Shown in pieces: positions 24,405 to 31,926 of a stretch of DNA of 64,000 nucleotides (the first letter of the stretch is position 1; every line of letters begins with the position of its first letter). The stretch comes from JBBRSD01 sp038245725 (GTDB taxonomy: Bacteria; Actinomycetota; Coriobacteriia; Anaerosomatales; JAAXUF01): positions 124,001-188,000 of the forward strand of contig JBBRSD010000003.1 of NCBI GenBank assembly GCA_038245725.1, given 5' to 3'. The translations under genes and the position numbers were made by a program. The notes under the pieces are model-generated. The model searched no databases and had not been told where the DNA came from. It was given only the letters and a program-made list of their open reading frames with translations.

Positions 24405-25412
24405 ATGGTCTATGGGGTCAGACGCAAGAAGTTGACCCGTTCCGAGCAGATCCGACGTTGGAGCTTGCCCGCACTCGGCTTTGCGACGGCCATCCTGGTT
24501 CTCGCATCGTACGGGCTGGGCGGTCTGTCCCAAGGGGTGGCGTGCGGCGGGTGCCATGCGATGGCACCGTACGCCCGCGCGACGCAAACCTCCTCCCACG
24601 GTTCTGTCACGTGCATTCGGTGCCACGCCACGTCAGGGTTCCTCGGCATCGTTCGAGACGGTGTCCGACTTCAGGCAATGACGGTCGGCTCAGTGTTCGG
24701 CGCCCTTCCACACGGTTCGGCCGTGGCTGACGGTGCGTGTCGCTCATGCCACCGCAACGAGCTTGGCATAACGATCGACGTGCTCGGAGTCCGGGTGCGG
24801 CATGAAGAGGTATTGGGGCGGAACTGCGCGGCATGTCATGGAGGGTCCGGGCACAATATCGCAGGACATCTGTACCGCGCCCCGTCCATGGATGCATGCG
24901 TCGCATGCCATCCTACGAACGCCACCGATGTCGCAACGTGTGACTTCTGCCACACCGGACGCTCTACCGGAAAGTCGAAGGGGGCGTCCGCGTGGAAGGC
25001 GACTCACGGCCCCGGCTGGGAAAAGACTCACGGCTCGGGGGACTTGACCACGTGCGTGCAGTGCCACGCGCCCTCGAAGTGTTCCGGTTGCCACGGTGTT
25101 GGCCTTCCGCACCCCGCCTCCTGGATGCGACAGCACGGTGTCACCACGTTCCGGACTGGCGTCGAAGTGTGTCATCGCTGTCACGGGGCTGAGTGGTGCA
25201 CTGACTGCCATGGCGGTGTCGAGATGCCCCACCCGGTCGCATTCCTGCCGACGCACGGCAAGGAGGCAGGTCGAATCGGTCCGGCGGCTTGCCTGCACTG
25301 CCACGTCTCCCAATCGTGTGATGCGTGCCACTATCAGTCGGCTCACCCACACGTGCTCAAACCTCCCAAGGCTGGTTCGAACGTCAGCTCGAGCACGACA
25401 GGGGGGAAGTGA
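24405..25412 (+). CDS. NapC/NrfH-like twelve-haem membrane cytochrome c
   Basis: The 335-residue protein starts at ATG 24405. One N-terminal membrane helix (LPALGFATAILVLASYGLGGL) is followed at once by CGGCHAMAPY, then SSHGSVTCIRCH, the NapC/NrfH signature of quinol-oxidising anchor cytochromes. Twelve CXXCH motifs are present: CGGCH, CIRCH, CRSCH, CAACH, CVACH, CDFCH, CVQCH, CSGCH, CHRCH, CTDCH, CLHCH and CDACH. NapC/NrfH proteins have four or so haems, so this is an enlarged form with a long haem wire. Several spare His residues follow Pro (LPHPASW, MPHPVAF) in a repeated pattern and could be distal ligands. It is co-transcribed with the next cytochrome, two bases downstream. Confidence 0.88.
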   Translation: MVYGVRRKKLTRSEQIRRWSLPALGFATAILVLASYGLGGLSQGVACGGCHAMAPYARATQTSSHGSVTCIRCHATSGFLGIVRDGVRLQAMTVGSVFGALPHGSAVADGACRSCHRNELGITIDVLGVRVRHEEVLGRNCAACHGGSGHNIAGHLYRAPSMDACVACHPTNATDVATCDFCHTGRSTGKSKGASAWKATHGPGWEKTHGSGDLTTCVQCHAPSKCSGCHGVGLPHPASWMRQHGVTTFRTGVEVCHRCHGAEWCTDCHGGVEMPHPVAFLPTHGKEAGRIGPAACLHCHVSQSCDACHYQSAHPHVLKPPKAGSNVSSSTTGGK

Positions 25413-25414
25413 GC

Positions 25415-26596
25415 ATGACGACGCCAGTCCCCAACGCCAACAGCGTGCTCGATCGAGCGAGCGCAGGACTCGCAACGCTCCGCGACACCCTGCCCTTGAT
25501 CATCAAGAACCCCCGCGCGTACCCGCGTGAGTCCATGATCATGGCTGTTGCAGCGATGCTCGTGCTTGTTCTTCTGATGCTCGTCGTCTTCGTGATCATC
25601 GGAATCGTGCAGGACCTCATGCGGCACCGCCAGTTGGGCGTCAGGACTCGCAGCGGCGAGACGTTCAGGCGATTCGGCCTGCTGCTGGGAATCGTTTCCC
25701 TGATCGCGATCATGGTCACGGGTGCGACGTATGTCCCCCAGCTCGATCCTCAGTGCGCCCGGTGTCACGGGGTGAGCTCCGCAGTCGCAAGCTGGTCGCA
25801 AGGCGTGCACAGTGGGGTCTCGTGCCCGTCCTGCCACGCCAAAAGCGGTCTTACCGGTGCTGCAGACTGGGCCCTCGCGCGAGTGGCGTGCTCACTTGGA
25901 CACCCGGATACTGGCGCCGGCGTCAACCTCGCAGGTTGCGCGGGCTGCCATGCGAAGGATATCCAAGGCGTCCGGGAGTTCGCGGGCATCAGGGTACGGC
26001 ACTCTGACGTGATCGCCGCTGGCATGCTGTGCACGGACTGCCACGTGAATGAAGGACATGGCCGAGCAGACGCGCGAGCCACGGCTTCGGCCAGTGGCTC
26101 GAACCCAGCACAAGCGGTCATGGCTCGATGTGTCGTGTGCCACGACGGGACGCGCGCCCGGTCGGGATGTTCTGTGTGCCACACACACAAGCCTAATGAC
26201 GACCCCGGGGCACCGGGCACCGTCCAGGCGATCATCGCTGCGCAAACGACCTGCATCGGTTGTCACACGACAAAGGTTGCTGCGTCGTGCGTGAACTGCC
26301 ACGGACTGCAGCTACCGCATCCCATGGCGACGTTCTACGGGCAGCATGCGAGGCTCTCGGGCACGACACCAAGCTTGTGCGCCAAATGCCATGTGACCGC
26401 CCGATTCGCCCAACCATGCGGTTGCCACTTTGGCAAAGAAGGAGACAACAACCCGCATGGGACGTTCAGCGACTGGTACCCGAAGCACGGGCCCGCTGCC
26501 GTGACGGCTTGGCCTGGCAACTGCAAATGCCATCAGGATAACTTCTGCCTGATGTGCCACTCGACGCTCCCCGCCACCAAGGCAGGCAATCGATAG
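25415..26596 (+). CDS. Membrane multihaem cytochrome c with ten CXXCH and two CXCH motifs
   Basis: The 393-residue protein starts at ATG 25415, two bases after the previous stop, with GGGGGGAAGTGA upstream. Two membrane helices (MIMAVAAMLVLVLLMLVVFVIIGIV and FGLLLGIVSLIAIMVTGATYV) precede CARCH, and HSGVSCPSCH gives a NapC/NrfH-like start. Ten canonical haem motifs are present: CARCH, CPSCH, CAGCH, CTDCH, CVVCH, CSVCH, CIGCH, CVNCH, CAKCH and CLMCH. Two contracted motifs, CGCH and CKCH, occur near the C-terminus and are not standard attachment sites. With its partner it could form a quinol-to-outside relay. The Rex-like regulator gene follows 147 bases later. Confidence 0.87.
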   Translation: MTTPVPNANSVLDRASAGLATLRDTLPLIIKNPRAYPRESMIMAVAAMLVLVLLMLVVFVIIGIVQDLMRHRQLGVRTRSGETFRRFGLLLGIVSLIAIMVTGATYVPQLDPQCARCHGVSSAVASWSQGVHSGVSCPSCHAKSGLTGAADWALARVACSLGHPDTGAGVNLAGCAGCHAKDIQGVREFAGIRVRHSDVIAAGMLCTDCHVNEGHGRADARATASASGSNPAQAVMARCVVCHDGTRARSGCSVCHTHKPNDDPGAPGTVQAIIAAQTTCIGCHTTKVAASCVNCHGLQLPHPMATFYGQHARLSGTTPSLCAKCHVTARFAQPCGCHFGKEGDNNPHGTFSDWYPKHGPAAVTAWPGNCKCHQDNFCLMCHSTLPATKAGNR

Positions 26597-26743
26597 CCGC
26601 CATCACGGCGACATGGACGCTCGACCGCCGATCGAAGGTTCGAGGAGGAGCGCACGTGGGCACGACTTGTGCTCATGACGTGGAATCTCGCGAACTTCTG
26701 TCGTGAGGTGTGTTCACCCCATCCCGTTCATAGGAGACGCTGA

Positions 26744-27439
26744 ATGGCCGGTGGCTCTCAGCCGCGTACGTCTGAAGCGAGTCTGTACCGCCTCTCGATG
26801 TATCACTGCCACATCCTTGACGTGATGCGGACGGAAAGCATTGGTCGCATCACGTCGTTGGACTTTGCGCGCGCGCTCGGAATCAAAGAGGAAACAGTGC
26901 GTCGCGACCTGTCCCACGTCGGCGGCGTGGGCAGACGAGGATCGGGATACGACTGCGAGACTCTGCAAAACGCCTTGCAGGAGTTCCTGGGAATCTCCGA
27001 GGCATACCCCGTCGCCGTCGTCGGAACGAGGGTCGTCTTCGAAGCCCTGCGCATCCTCTTCCCCGCGGGATTGTACGGTCTTCGCCAGGCAGCCTACTTC
27101 TCCGAGAAGGCCGAAGACGTCGGCGTCGAGTTCGACGGGCAACTGATCCGCCACACAGCCGAGCTCCTGTCACTTGACCCCTCGTTGGGAATCCAGGTGG
27201 CGCTGGTCGCTGTCTCGCCGATTTGGGTGAACCTCACACTCGAGTTCCTGGCCAAAGCAGGTATCCGTGGTGTCCTGTTGGTAACCCAGACGCTTCACCT
27301 CGTGAGTCCCGAGGGGCTCGAGATCATTCACTTCAGGATGCCATGCGACCTCAAGACGCTCGCTTGTCAGGTGTCCCAAGGAGCGCCGACGCGCAGTACT
27401 GGTGTACTACCCAAGATCAACGGCATACAGTCCCGCTGA
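26744..27439 (+). CDS. Rex-like transcriptional regulator with degenerate NAD-binding motif (copy 3)
   Basis: The 231-residue protein starts at ATG 26744 after AGGAGA. It is close to copy 1 (14041) along its length: YRLSMYHCHILDVMRTE, ITSLDFARALGIKEETVRRDLSHV, RRGSGYDCETLQNALQEFLG, then VAVVGTRVVFEAL where Rex has GxGxxG. The C-terminal MPCDLKTLACQ is shared too. It directly follows the two cytochrome genes and faces the torD-like gene (24 bases between stop codons). This makes it the likeliest local regulator of the cassette. Its DNA site may be one of the palindromes at 24324 or 28087, but that is inference. Confidence 0.75.
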   Translation: MAGGSQPRTSEASLYRLSMYHCHILDVMRTESIGRITSLDFARALGIKEETVRRDLSHVGGVGRRGSGYDCETLQNALQEFLGISEAYPVAVVGTRVVFEALRILFPAGLYGLRQAAYFSEKAEDVGVEFDGQLIRHTAELLSLDPSLGIQVALVAVSPIWVNLTLEFLAKAGIRGVLLVTQTLHLVSPEGLEIIHFRMPCDLKTLACQVSQGAPTRSTGVLPKINGIQSR

Positions 27440-27463
27440 CTCGGCAACCAGCCGGCTCAAACT

Positions 27464-28069
27464 CTACTGAGATGCGGCTGAGCTCTCGTACGAAAGCACG
27501 GTCTCGAGCTTCACGCCGGCGAAGATGACCGCCGGGTGGATGGTCGCGCCGACCAGGGCGCGTGCGAACAGGGGCGCCCACTCGAAGAGCGAATGCCGCA
27601 GCAAGGTGCGGATCCCCGTGTCAGAGTCGAAACGTCCTGTCTCCATGCAATGCCCGACGAATGCCAGCTGTTGCGAGATGTAGGTCACTCCCTCGCACCG
27701 CGCATTGAACTGTGGGCTGGGGCTGAAACCGCACTGGCTGTAGGCATCGAGCAGCTTCTTGCGCGTGGGTTCGACGTCCTCGATGTAGAAAGCGGCGCAG
27801 GCTGGAACGGCTGCCAGTCCCTTCTTACAAAAGCCACTGCCGAAGAGCCGTTCGAGCTCGGGCTTCAATTCGGGAACCTGGCCGCGGACGATCCATCCGA
27901 GAACGTCGCGCGTGGCTTCGTCGTCGCGCGCGCGCAGGAGGGAATCGGGGCAGGGGACGCAGGCCAGCGCGGTGACGGCGCCTACCACATCGTGATCTTC
28001 AATACTTAGCAACGCAGCGAGGGCCCGGTACGCTCCCGCGGGATGTCTCAACGTCAACTGAGCGGACAA
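27464..28069 (-). CDS. TorD/DmsD-family chaperone-like protein
   Basis: The start is taken as TTG 28069, six bases after an outstanding GGAGGGGGGAGG; the frame to 28240 has no such site. The 201-residue all-helical protein carries family-like features: YRALAALLSIEDHDVV at the start, LKPELERLFGSGFCKKG, a conserved-type AFYIEDVEPTRKKLLDAYSQCGFSP, and SLFEWAPLFARALVGAT near the end. TorD-like proteins bind signal peptides and help insert cofactors into molybdoenzymes; no molybdoenzyme gene is in this window. Here the partner may instead be a cytochrome complex component, or the molybdoenzyme lies elsewhere. A remnant of a second copy lies at 14758. Confidence 0.68.
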   Translation of the reverse strand: MSAQLTLRHPAGAYRALAALLSIEDHDVVGAVTALACVPCPDSLLRARDDEATRDVLGWIVRGQVPELKPELERLFGSGFCKKGLAAVPACAAFYIEDVEPTRKKLLDAYSQCGFSPSPQFNARCEGVTYISQQLAFVGHCMETGRFDSDTGIRTLLRHSLFEWAPLFARALVGATIHPAVIFAGVKLETVLSYESSAASQ

Positions 28070-28086
28070 AAGATGCCTCCCCCCTC

Positions 28087-28104
28087 CATGTATGATGATA
28101 CATG
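28087..28104 (-). promoter_or_regulatory. Perfect inverted repeat at the torD-like start region
   Basis: CATGTAT-GATG-ATACATG overlaps the 5' edge of the ribosome site and sits 18 bases upstream of the torD-like TTG start. It is a good operator or translational-control candidate. Confidence 0.4.
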
Positions 28105-28229
28105 AAACGGTTAACGATTTCACGAACCTTTCTTCATCCTTCTTTCTGTTTGCACGGGAACATGGCGGGCGAAGTCTTGACTGGCACCGCGGGGGGCGCT
28201 GAGCTAGACTCGCTACGTTGTCAATTGAA

Positions 28230-28372
28230 TACGGTGTCATTCGGTGTCCGCGCTACGCATTGCAGCGATCGCGGAAGAATAGGGAACCCGGTGAGATTCC
28301 GGGACGGTACCCGCCACTGTGAGGCTCGAGCACGGAAACGTGCGCGGGCCCGAGTCAGGAGACCTGCCGAAT
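28230..28372 (+). promoter_or_regulatory. Cobalamin (B12) riboswitch upstream of btuFCD
   Basis: The conserved blocks GGGAACCCGGTG (near 28282), ACCCGCCACTGT (near 28309) and GAGTCAGGAGACCTGCCGA (28352-28371) are in proper order. The terminator hairpin at 28478 provides a clear output device. It precedes the cobalamin ABC importer. The stretch between the riboswitch and the torD-like start shows only the inverted repeat at 28087. Confidence 0.92.
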
Positions 28373-28477
28373 GATGCGCGACGCGGCCTTCGTGGAACAG
28401 AGGCCGGCTCGCGGCAACCGCTCAGCCGTCAGACTCGGCACGCGGCCCCCGAACCGCTCAGCTGCACAATCCCGAAG

Positions 28478-28512
28478 CCCGTTCACCTCGCTTGCTCGAG
28501 GTGACGGGTTTT
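28478..28512 (+). terminator. Intrinsic terminator (riboswitch-controlled attenuator) before btuF
   Basis: CCCGTTCACCTCG (28478-28490) pairs with CGAGGTGACGGG (28497-28508), with one bulged base, and is followed directly by TTTT. Lying between the riboswitch and the btuF ATG (28558), it is a classic transcription-attenuation arrangement. Confidence 0.8.
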
Positions 28513-28557
28513 CTCGTGTGCGGGACGCGTCACGTTCATCCCGACCGAGGAGGAAGC

Positions 28558-29517
28558 ATGACCCGCATGAACCGATTCACCCGCACGAGCTTGGCTGCAA
28601 CGATGGTGCTCATCGCGGCACTGTCCCTGCTTGCGCTCGTGGGCTGCGGCTCCAAGGCCGCCGCCCCAGCAGCCCCCACTTCCGCGCCTGCAGTCGCTAC
28701 GTTCCCGGTGACGATCACCGATGACGCGAGCGCAAGCGTCACTATCACGTCGGAGCCCAAGCGCATCGTCTCGCTCGCGCCGGCCAACACTGAGATCGCC
28801 TTCGCGTTGGGTCTCGGCGATCGTGTCGTCGGAGTCACGACGTACGATGACTTTCCGGCGGCGGTGAAGTCGATCGCGAAGATCGGCGACTTCACGACCC
28901 CCAACATCGAGGCGATCGCGGCCGCCAAGCCCGACTTGATCCTGGCGACAGCGGGCGTGCAGGCCGACGCTCTCAAGAGGCTCAAGGCGCTCGGCGCGAC
29001 GGTGATCGCCATCGACCCGCAAACCCTTGACGGTGTCTACACCGACATCGGGCGCGTCGGCACGGCCACCGGTACCGGCGCGAAGGCGACTGCGGTAGTG
29101 AGCTCGATGAAGGCCGACGTCGCCAACGTGCAGAAAGCGATCGCGACCACAGCGCCGGTCACGGCCTTCGTCGAGATAGCGCAAAACCCGCTCTATACCG
29201 TTGGCAAGGGCACGCTCATCGACGAGCTGATCGCGCTCGCCGGCGGTAAGAATGTGGTCACGAAGCCGGGCTACGTCGCCTACTCTTCCGAGCAGCTCAT
29301 CGCGGCCGACCCACAGGTCTATCTCGCCACGAAGGGCTCGATGAGTGACCCCGCCGCGCTTGCGAAGCGCGCCGGTTACGCCAAGCTACAGGCTGTCACG
29401 AACCATCGTGTGATCATTCTTGACGACAACTTGGTATCCCGACCTGGTCCCCGTGTCGTCGAGGGGCTCAAGCAGATCGCTGCCGGTCTCCATCCCGAAG
29501 CGTTCCCCGCTAACTAA
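28558..29517 (+). CDS. btuF: Cobalamin-type ABC transporter, substrate-binding lipoprotein
   Basis: The 319-residue protein starts at ATG 28558 with GAGGAGGAAG. A lipoprotein signal (LSLLALVGCGSK) anchors it to the membrane. The BtuF/FepB-like fold begins with PKRIVSLAPANTEIAFALGLGDRVVGVTTYDDFP, contains KPDLILATAGVQADALKRLKALGATVIAIDP, and ends with GPRVVEGLKQIAAGLHPE. The cobalamin riboswitch upstream makes corrinoid the likely substrate, rather than the iron-siderophore bound by related proteins. It is the first gene of btuF-btuC-btuD. Confidence 0.9.
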   Translation: MTRMNRFTRTSLAATMVLIAALSLLALVGCGSKAAAPAAPTSAPAVATFPVTITDDASASVTITSEPKRIVSLAPANTEIAFALGLGDRVVGVTTYDDFPAAVKSIAKIGDFTTPNIEAIAAAKPDLILATAGVQADALKRLKALGATVIAIDPQTLDGVYTDIGRVGTATGTGAKATAVVSSMKADVANVQKAIATTAPVTAFVEIAQNPLYTVGKGTLIDELIALAGGKNVVTKPGYVAYSSEQLIAADPQVYLATKGSMSDPAALAKRAGYAKLQAVTNHRVIILDDNLVSRPGPRVVEGLKQIAAGLHPEAFPAN

Positions 29518-29523
29518 CTGCCG

Positions 29524-30543
29524 ATGAGACCCCGAGTGCATCCGCGCCCAGCGCTCGTTGTCGCCGCCCTCGCGATCGCATTGCCGCTCGCGATGGTGGC
29601 GGGGATCGCGCTGGGCGCGGTGCCGGTGGCCGCATCAGACGTTGCAGCCGCTCTCGGGCGCGCGGTGCGCGGCGTGTCCGGCGGGCTCGCCGATACGCTC
29701 GTCGTGCAGGTGCGCATGCCGCGAGTGGTCCTCGCTGCGCTCGTGGGCGCCTCGCTCGCGGGCGCGGGGACGCTCTACCAGGCGCTCTTCCGCAACCCCC
29801 TCGCCGATCCCTACATCCTCGGCGTCTCGAGCGGTGCGGGCCTCGGGGCGATGGCGGCCATCGTCGCCACCGCCGGCGCCACTGCGGCGCGCTTCACGGC
29901 GGTTCCGCTGGCGGCGTTCGCGGGCGCGACACTGACGATGCTGCTCGTCGTCCGGCTCGCATCGCATCGCGGGCGGCTCGACGCGACGTCTCTGCTTCTT
30001 GCTGGGGTGGCGGTGTCGTACACACTCGCTGCGGTCACGTCGTTCCTAATGGTGGTCGCGCGTCAACAGATGGCCGCGATCGTCTACTGGATGATGGGCG
30101 GGCTGTCGGCAGCGTCGTGGCCATACGTCGCCCTGGTGGCGCCGATGTTCGTCGCCGGCATCGCCGCGCCGCTGTTCTCGACCCGCGAACTTAACCTGAT
30201 GCTGCTCGGGGACGAGCGAGCGGGACATCTCGGGCTGTCAGTCGAGCGGTTCAAGCTCGTCATGCTCGCGGCGGCATCGTTGCTCACGGCAGCTGCCGTT
30301 TCAGTCGCAGGACTCATCGGATTCGTGGGGTTGATGGTGCCGCACATGGTCCGCATCGTATTGGGGCCCGACCACCGGTGGCTGCTGCCGGCCTCGCTTC
30401 TCGGCGGGGCGATCGCGCTGGTGCTCGCGGATCTGGCCGCTCGCATCGTGATCGCACCGATCGAGATCCCGGTCGGGATCGTGACCGCTGTTCTCGGCGG
30501 GCCGTTCTTCATCTGGCTGCTTGTGCGGGGGAGGGCGCGATGA
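29524..30543 (+). CDS. btuC: Cobalamin-type ABC transporter permease (FecCD family)
   Basis: This 339-residue protein starts at ATG 29524, six bases after btuF. It has about ten membrane segments and the FecCD signatures: RMPRVVLAALVGASLAGAGTLYQALFRNPLADPYILGVSSGAGLGA near the start and GLIGFVGLMVPHMVRIVLGPDHRWLLP for the ATPase-coupling helix. It ends with GIVTAVLGGPFFIWLLVR. It forms the transmembrane channel for corrinoid import. Its stop codon overlaps the start of the ATPase gene (ATGA), showing translational coupling. Confidence 0.93.
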   Translation: MRPRVHPRPALVVAALAIALPLAMVAGIALGAVPVAASDVAAALGRAVRGVSGGLADTLVVQVRMPRVVLAALVGASLAGAGTLYQALFRNPLADPYILGVSSGAGLGAMAAIVATAGATAARFTAVPLAAFAGATLTMLLVVRLASHRGRLDATSLLLAGVAVSYTLAAVTSFLMVVARQQMAAIVYWMMGGLSAASWPYVALVAPMFVAGIAAPLFSTRELNLMLLGDERAGHLGLSVERFKLVMLAAASLLTAAAVSVAGLIGFVGLMVPHMVRIVLGPDHRWLLPASLLGGAIALVLADLAARIVIAPIEIPVGIVTAVLGGPFFIWLLVRGRAR

Positions 30544-31820
30544 ACGCGGCCGACACCGTGCTGCTTGCGTACTCGGGCGTTGACGTCGGCTACTACGGCG
30601 AGCCCATCGTGCGCGGCGCAGATCTGCGCGTGCACGCGGGCGAGGTAGTCGGCCTCGTGGGCCCGAACGGTGCGGGCAAGTCGACGCTTCTTCGCGCGGT
30701 GACCGGCGACGCGGAGTTGCTCCGCGGTTCGCTCTCGATAGCGGGGACGGACGTGCGCACTCTGGCGCCTATCGAGCGCGCAAGGCTGGTCGGCGTCGTT
30801 CCCCAGCTGGTCACAGCGGCGTTCGCACTGTCGGCCCGGGAGTTCGTCGCGATGGGTCGGCACGCGCACGTCGCTCGTTTCTCGGCGGCCAGCGAGCACG
30901 ACCGCGCCGTCGTCGACGAGGCGCTCGAACTGACCGACACCGCCCGCCTTGCCGAGAAACCCACCGACGAGCTCTCCGGCGGCGATCTTCAGCGCCTCGC
31001 CCTGGCGCAGGCGCTCGCTCAGGAGCCGCGCGTACTTCTGCTCGACGAGCCTGTGAGCCACCTCGACCTCAACCACCGGCTGCAGATCCTCGACCTCGTG
31101 CGGCGGCTCGCGAACGAGCGCTCGGTGGGTGTTCTCGCTGTCTTCCACGATCTCGAGCTTGCCGCGCGTTATGCGGACCGCATAAGCATCGTGGCCGGCG
31201 GTGGCGTGGGCCCGGCGGACACGCCGGAACTCGTCATCACGGCCGAGTCGCTGCGCGATGTGTTCGGAGTGCGTGCGGTGGTCGGAACCGACGCCGTGAC
31301 CGGAGCGGTGAGTGTCACGGCGGTGCTGCGCGAAGGTGCGGTTGCGAGCCAGCACCGTGGGCGCGTCCTCGTCATCGGCGGGTCGGGGGCCGCCGCTCCG
31401 CTGCTCAGGAGGCTCGTGCTGGGCGGGTGGCAGGTGAGCGCAGGTGCGCTCAACGCCGGTGACGCCGATCAGGTGCTCGCCGACGCGCTCGGGATCGACT
31501 ACGTTCTGATTCCGCCGTTCGCTCCGATGGATGACGCCGCTGCAGTCCGCGTGGCGGAGCTGGCGGCAGGGGCCGATGTCGTCGTCGTCTGCGAGGTGCC
31601 ATTCGGTCATGGCAACGTCGCGAACCTGGTTGCCGCCGCCTCAGCCGCGGCGACGGGCACACCTGTCGTGCTCGTCGGCGACATTGCCGGCCGCGACTTC
31701 ACCGGTGGAACTGCGCTAGATCTTTGGGAGCAAACTGTTCAGGCCGGCGCGGTCAGCGGCATCCACGGAGATGCTGTCGAGGAAGCCCTGCCTGGTGGAA
31801 CCAGACCCGGTCGGGTATGA
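30540..31820 (+). CDS. btuD: Cobalamin-type ABC transporter ATPase with extra C-terminal Rossmann-like domain
   Basis: The start ATG 30540 overlaps the btuC stop. Residues 1-255 are a complete ABC ATPase: Walker A GPNGAGKST, Q-loop VVPQLVT, signature LSGGDLQRLALAQAL, Walker B RVLLLDEPVSHLDLN and switch His VFHDL. Residues ~280-426 form an additional alpha/beta domain (RVLVIGGSGAAAPLLRRLVLGGWQVSAGALNAGDADQVLADALGIDYVLIPPF) with a glycine-rich start. Such tails are found on some FecE/BtuD-like ATPases and their role is unknown to me; a corrinoid- or nucleotide-sensing function is conceivable. Typical BtuD proteins are ~250-270 residues, so the fusion adds about 150. Confidence 0.9.
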   Translation: MNAADTVLLAYSGVDVGYYGEPIVRGADLRVHAGEVVGLVGPNGAGKSTLLRAVTGDAELLRGSLSIAGTDVRTLAPIERARLVGVVPQLVTAAFALSAREFVAMGRHAHVARFSAASEHDRAVVDEALELTDTARLAEKPTDELSGGDLQRLALAQALAQEPRVLLLDEPVSHLDLNHRLQILDLVRRLANERSVGVLAVFHDLELAARYADRISIVAGGGVGPADTPELVITAESLRDVFGVRAVVGTDAVTGAVSVTAVLREGAVASQHRGRVLVIGGSGAAAPLLRRLVLGGWQVSAGALNAGDADQVLADALGIDYVLIPPFAPMDDAAAVRVAELAAGADVVVVCEVPFGHGNVANLVAAASAAATGTPVVLVGDIAGRDFTGGTALDLWEQTVQAGAVSGIHGDAVEEALPGGTRPGRV

Positions 31821-31926
31821 AAACACGCAGGCAGGACGGTCGGTATCATGTCCGCAGCGGACGTGAGCGGATGTGTTACGGCACGAAGCTTCATCCGCGT
31901 GATGGCCAACATATCGGGGGAAGCGG

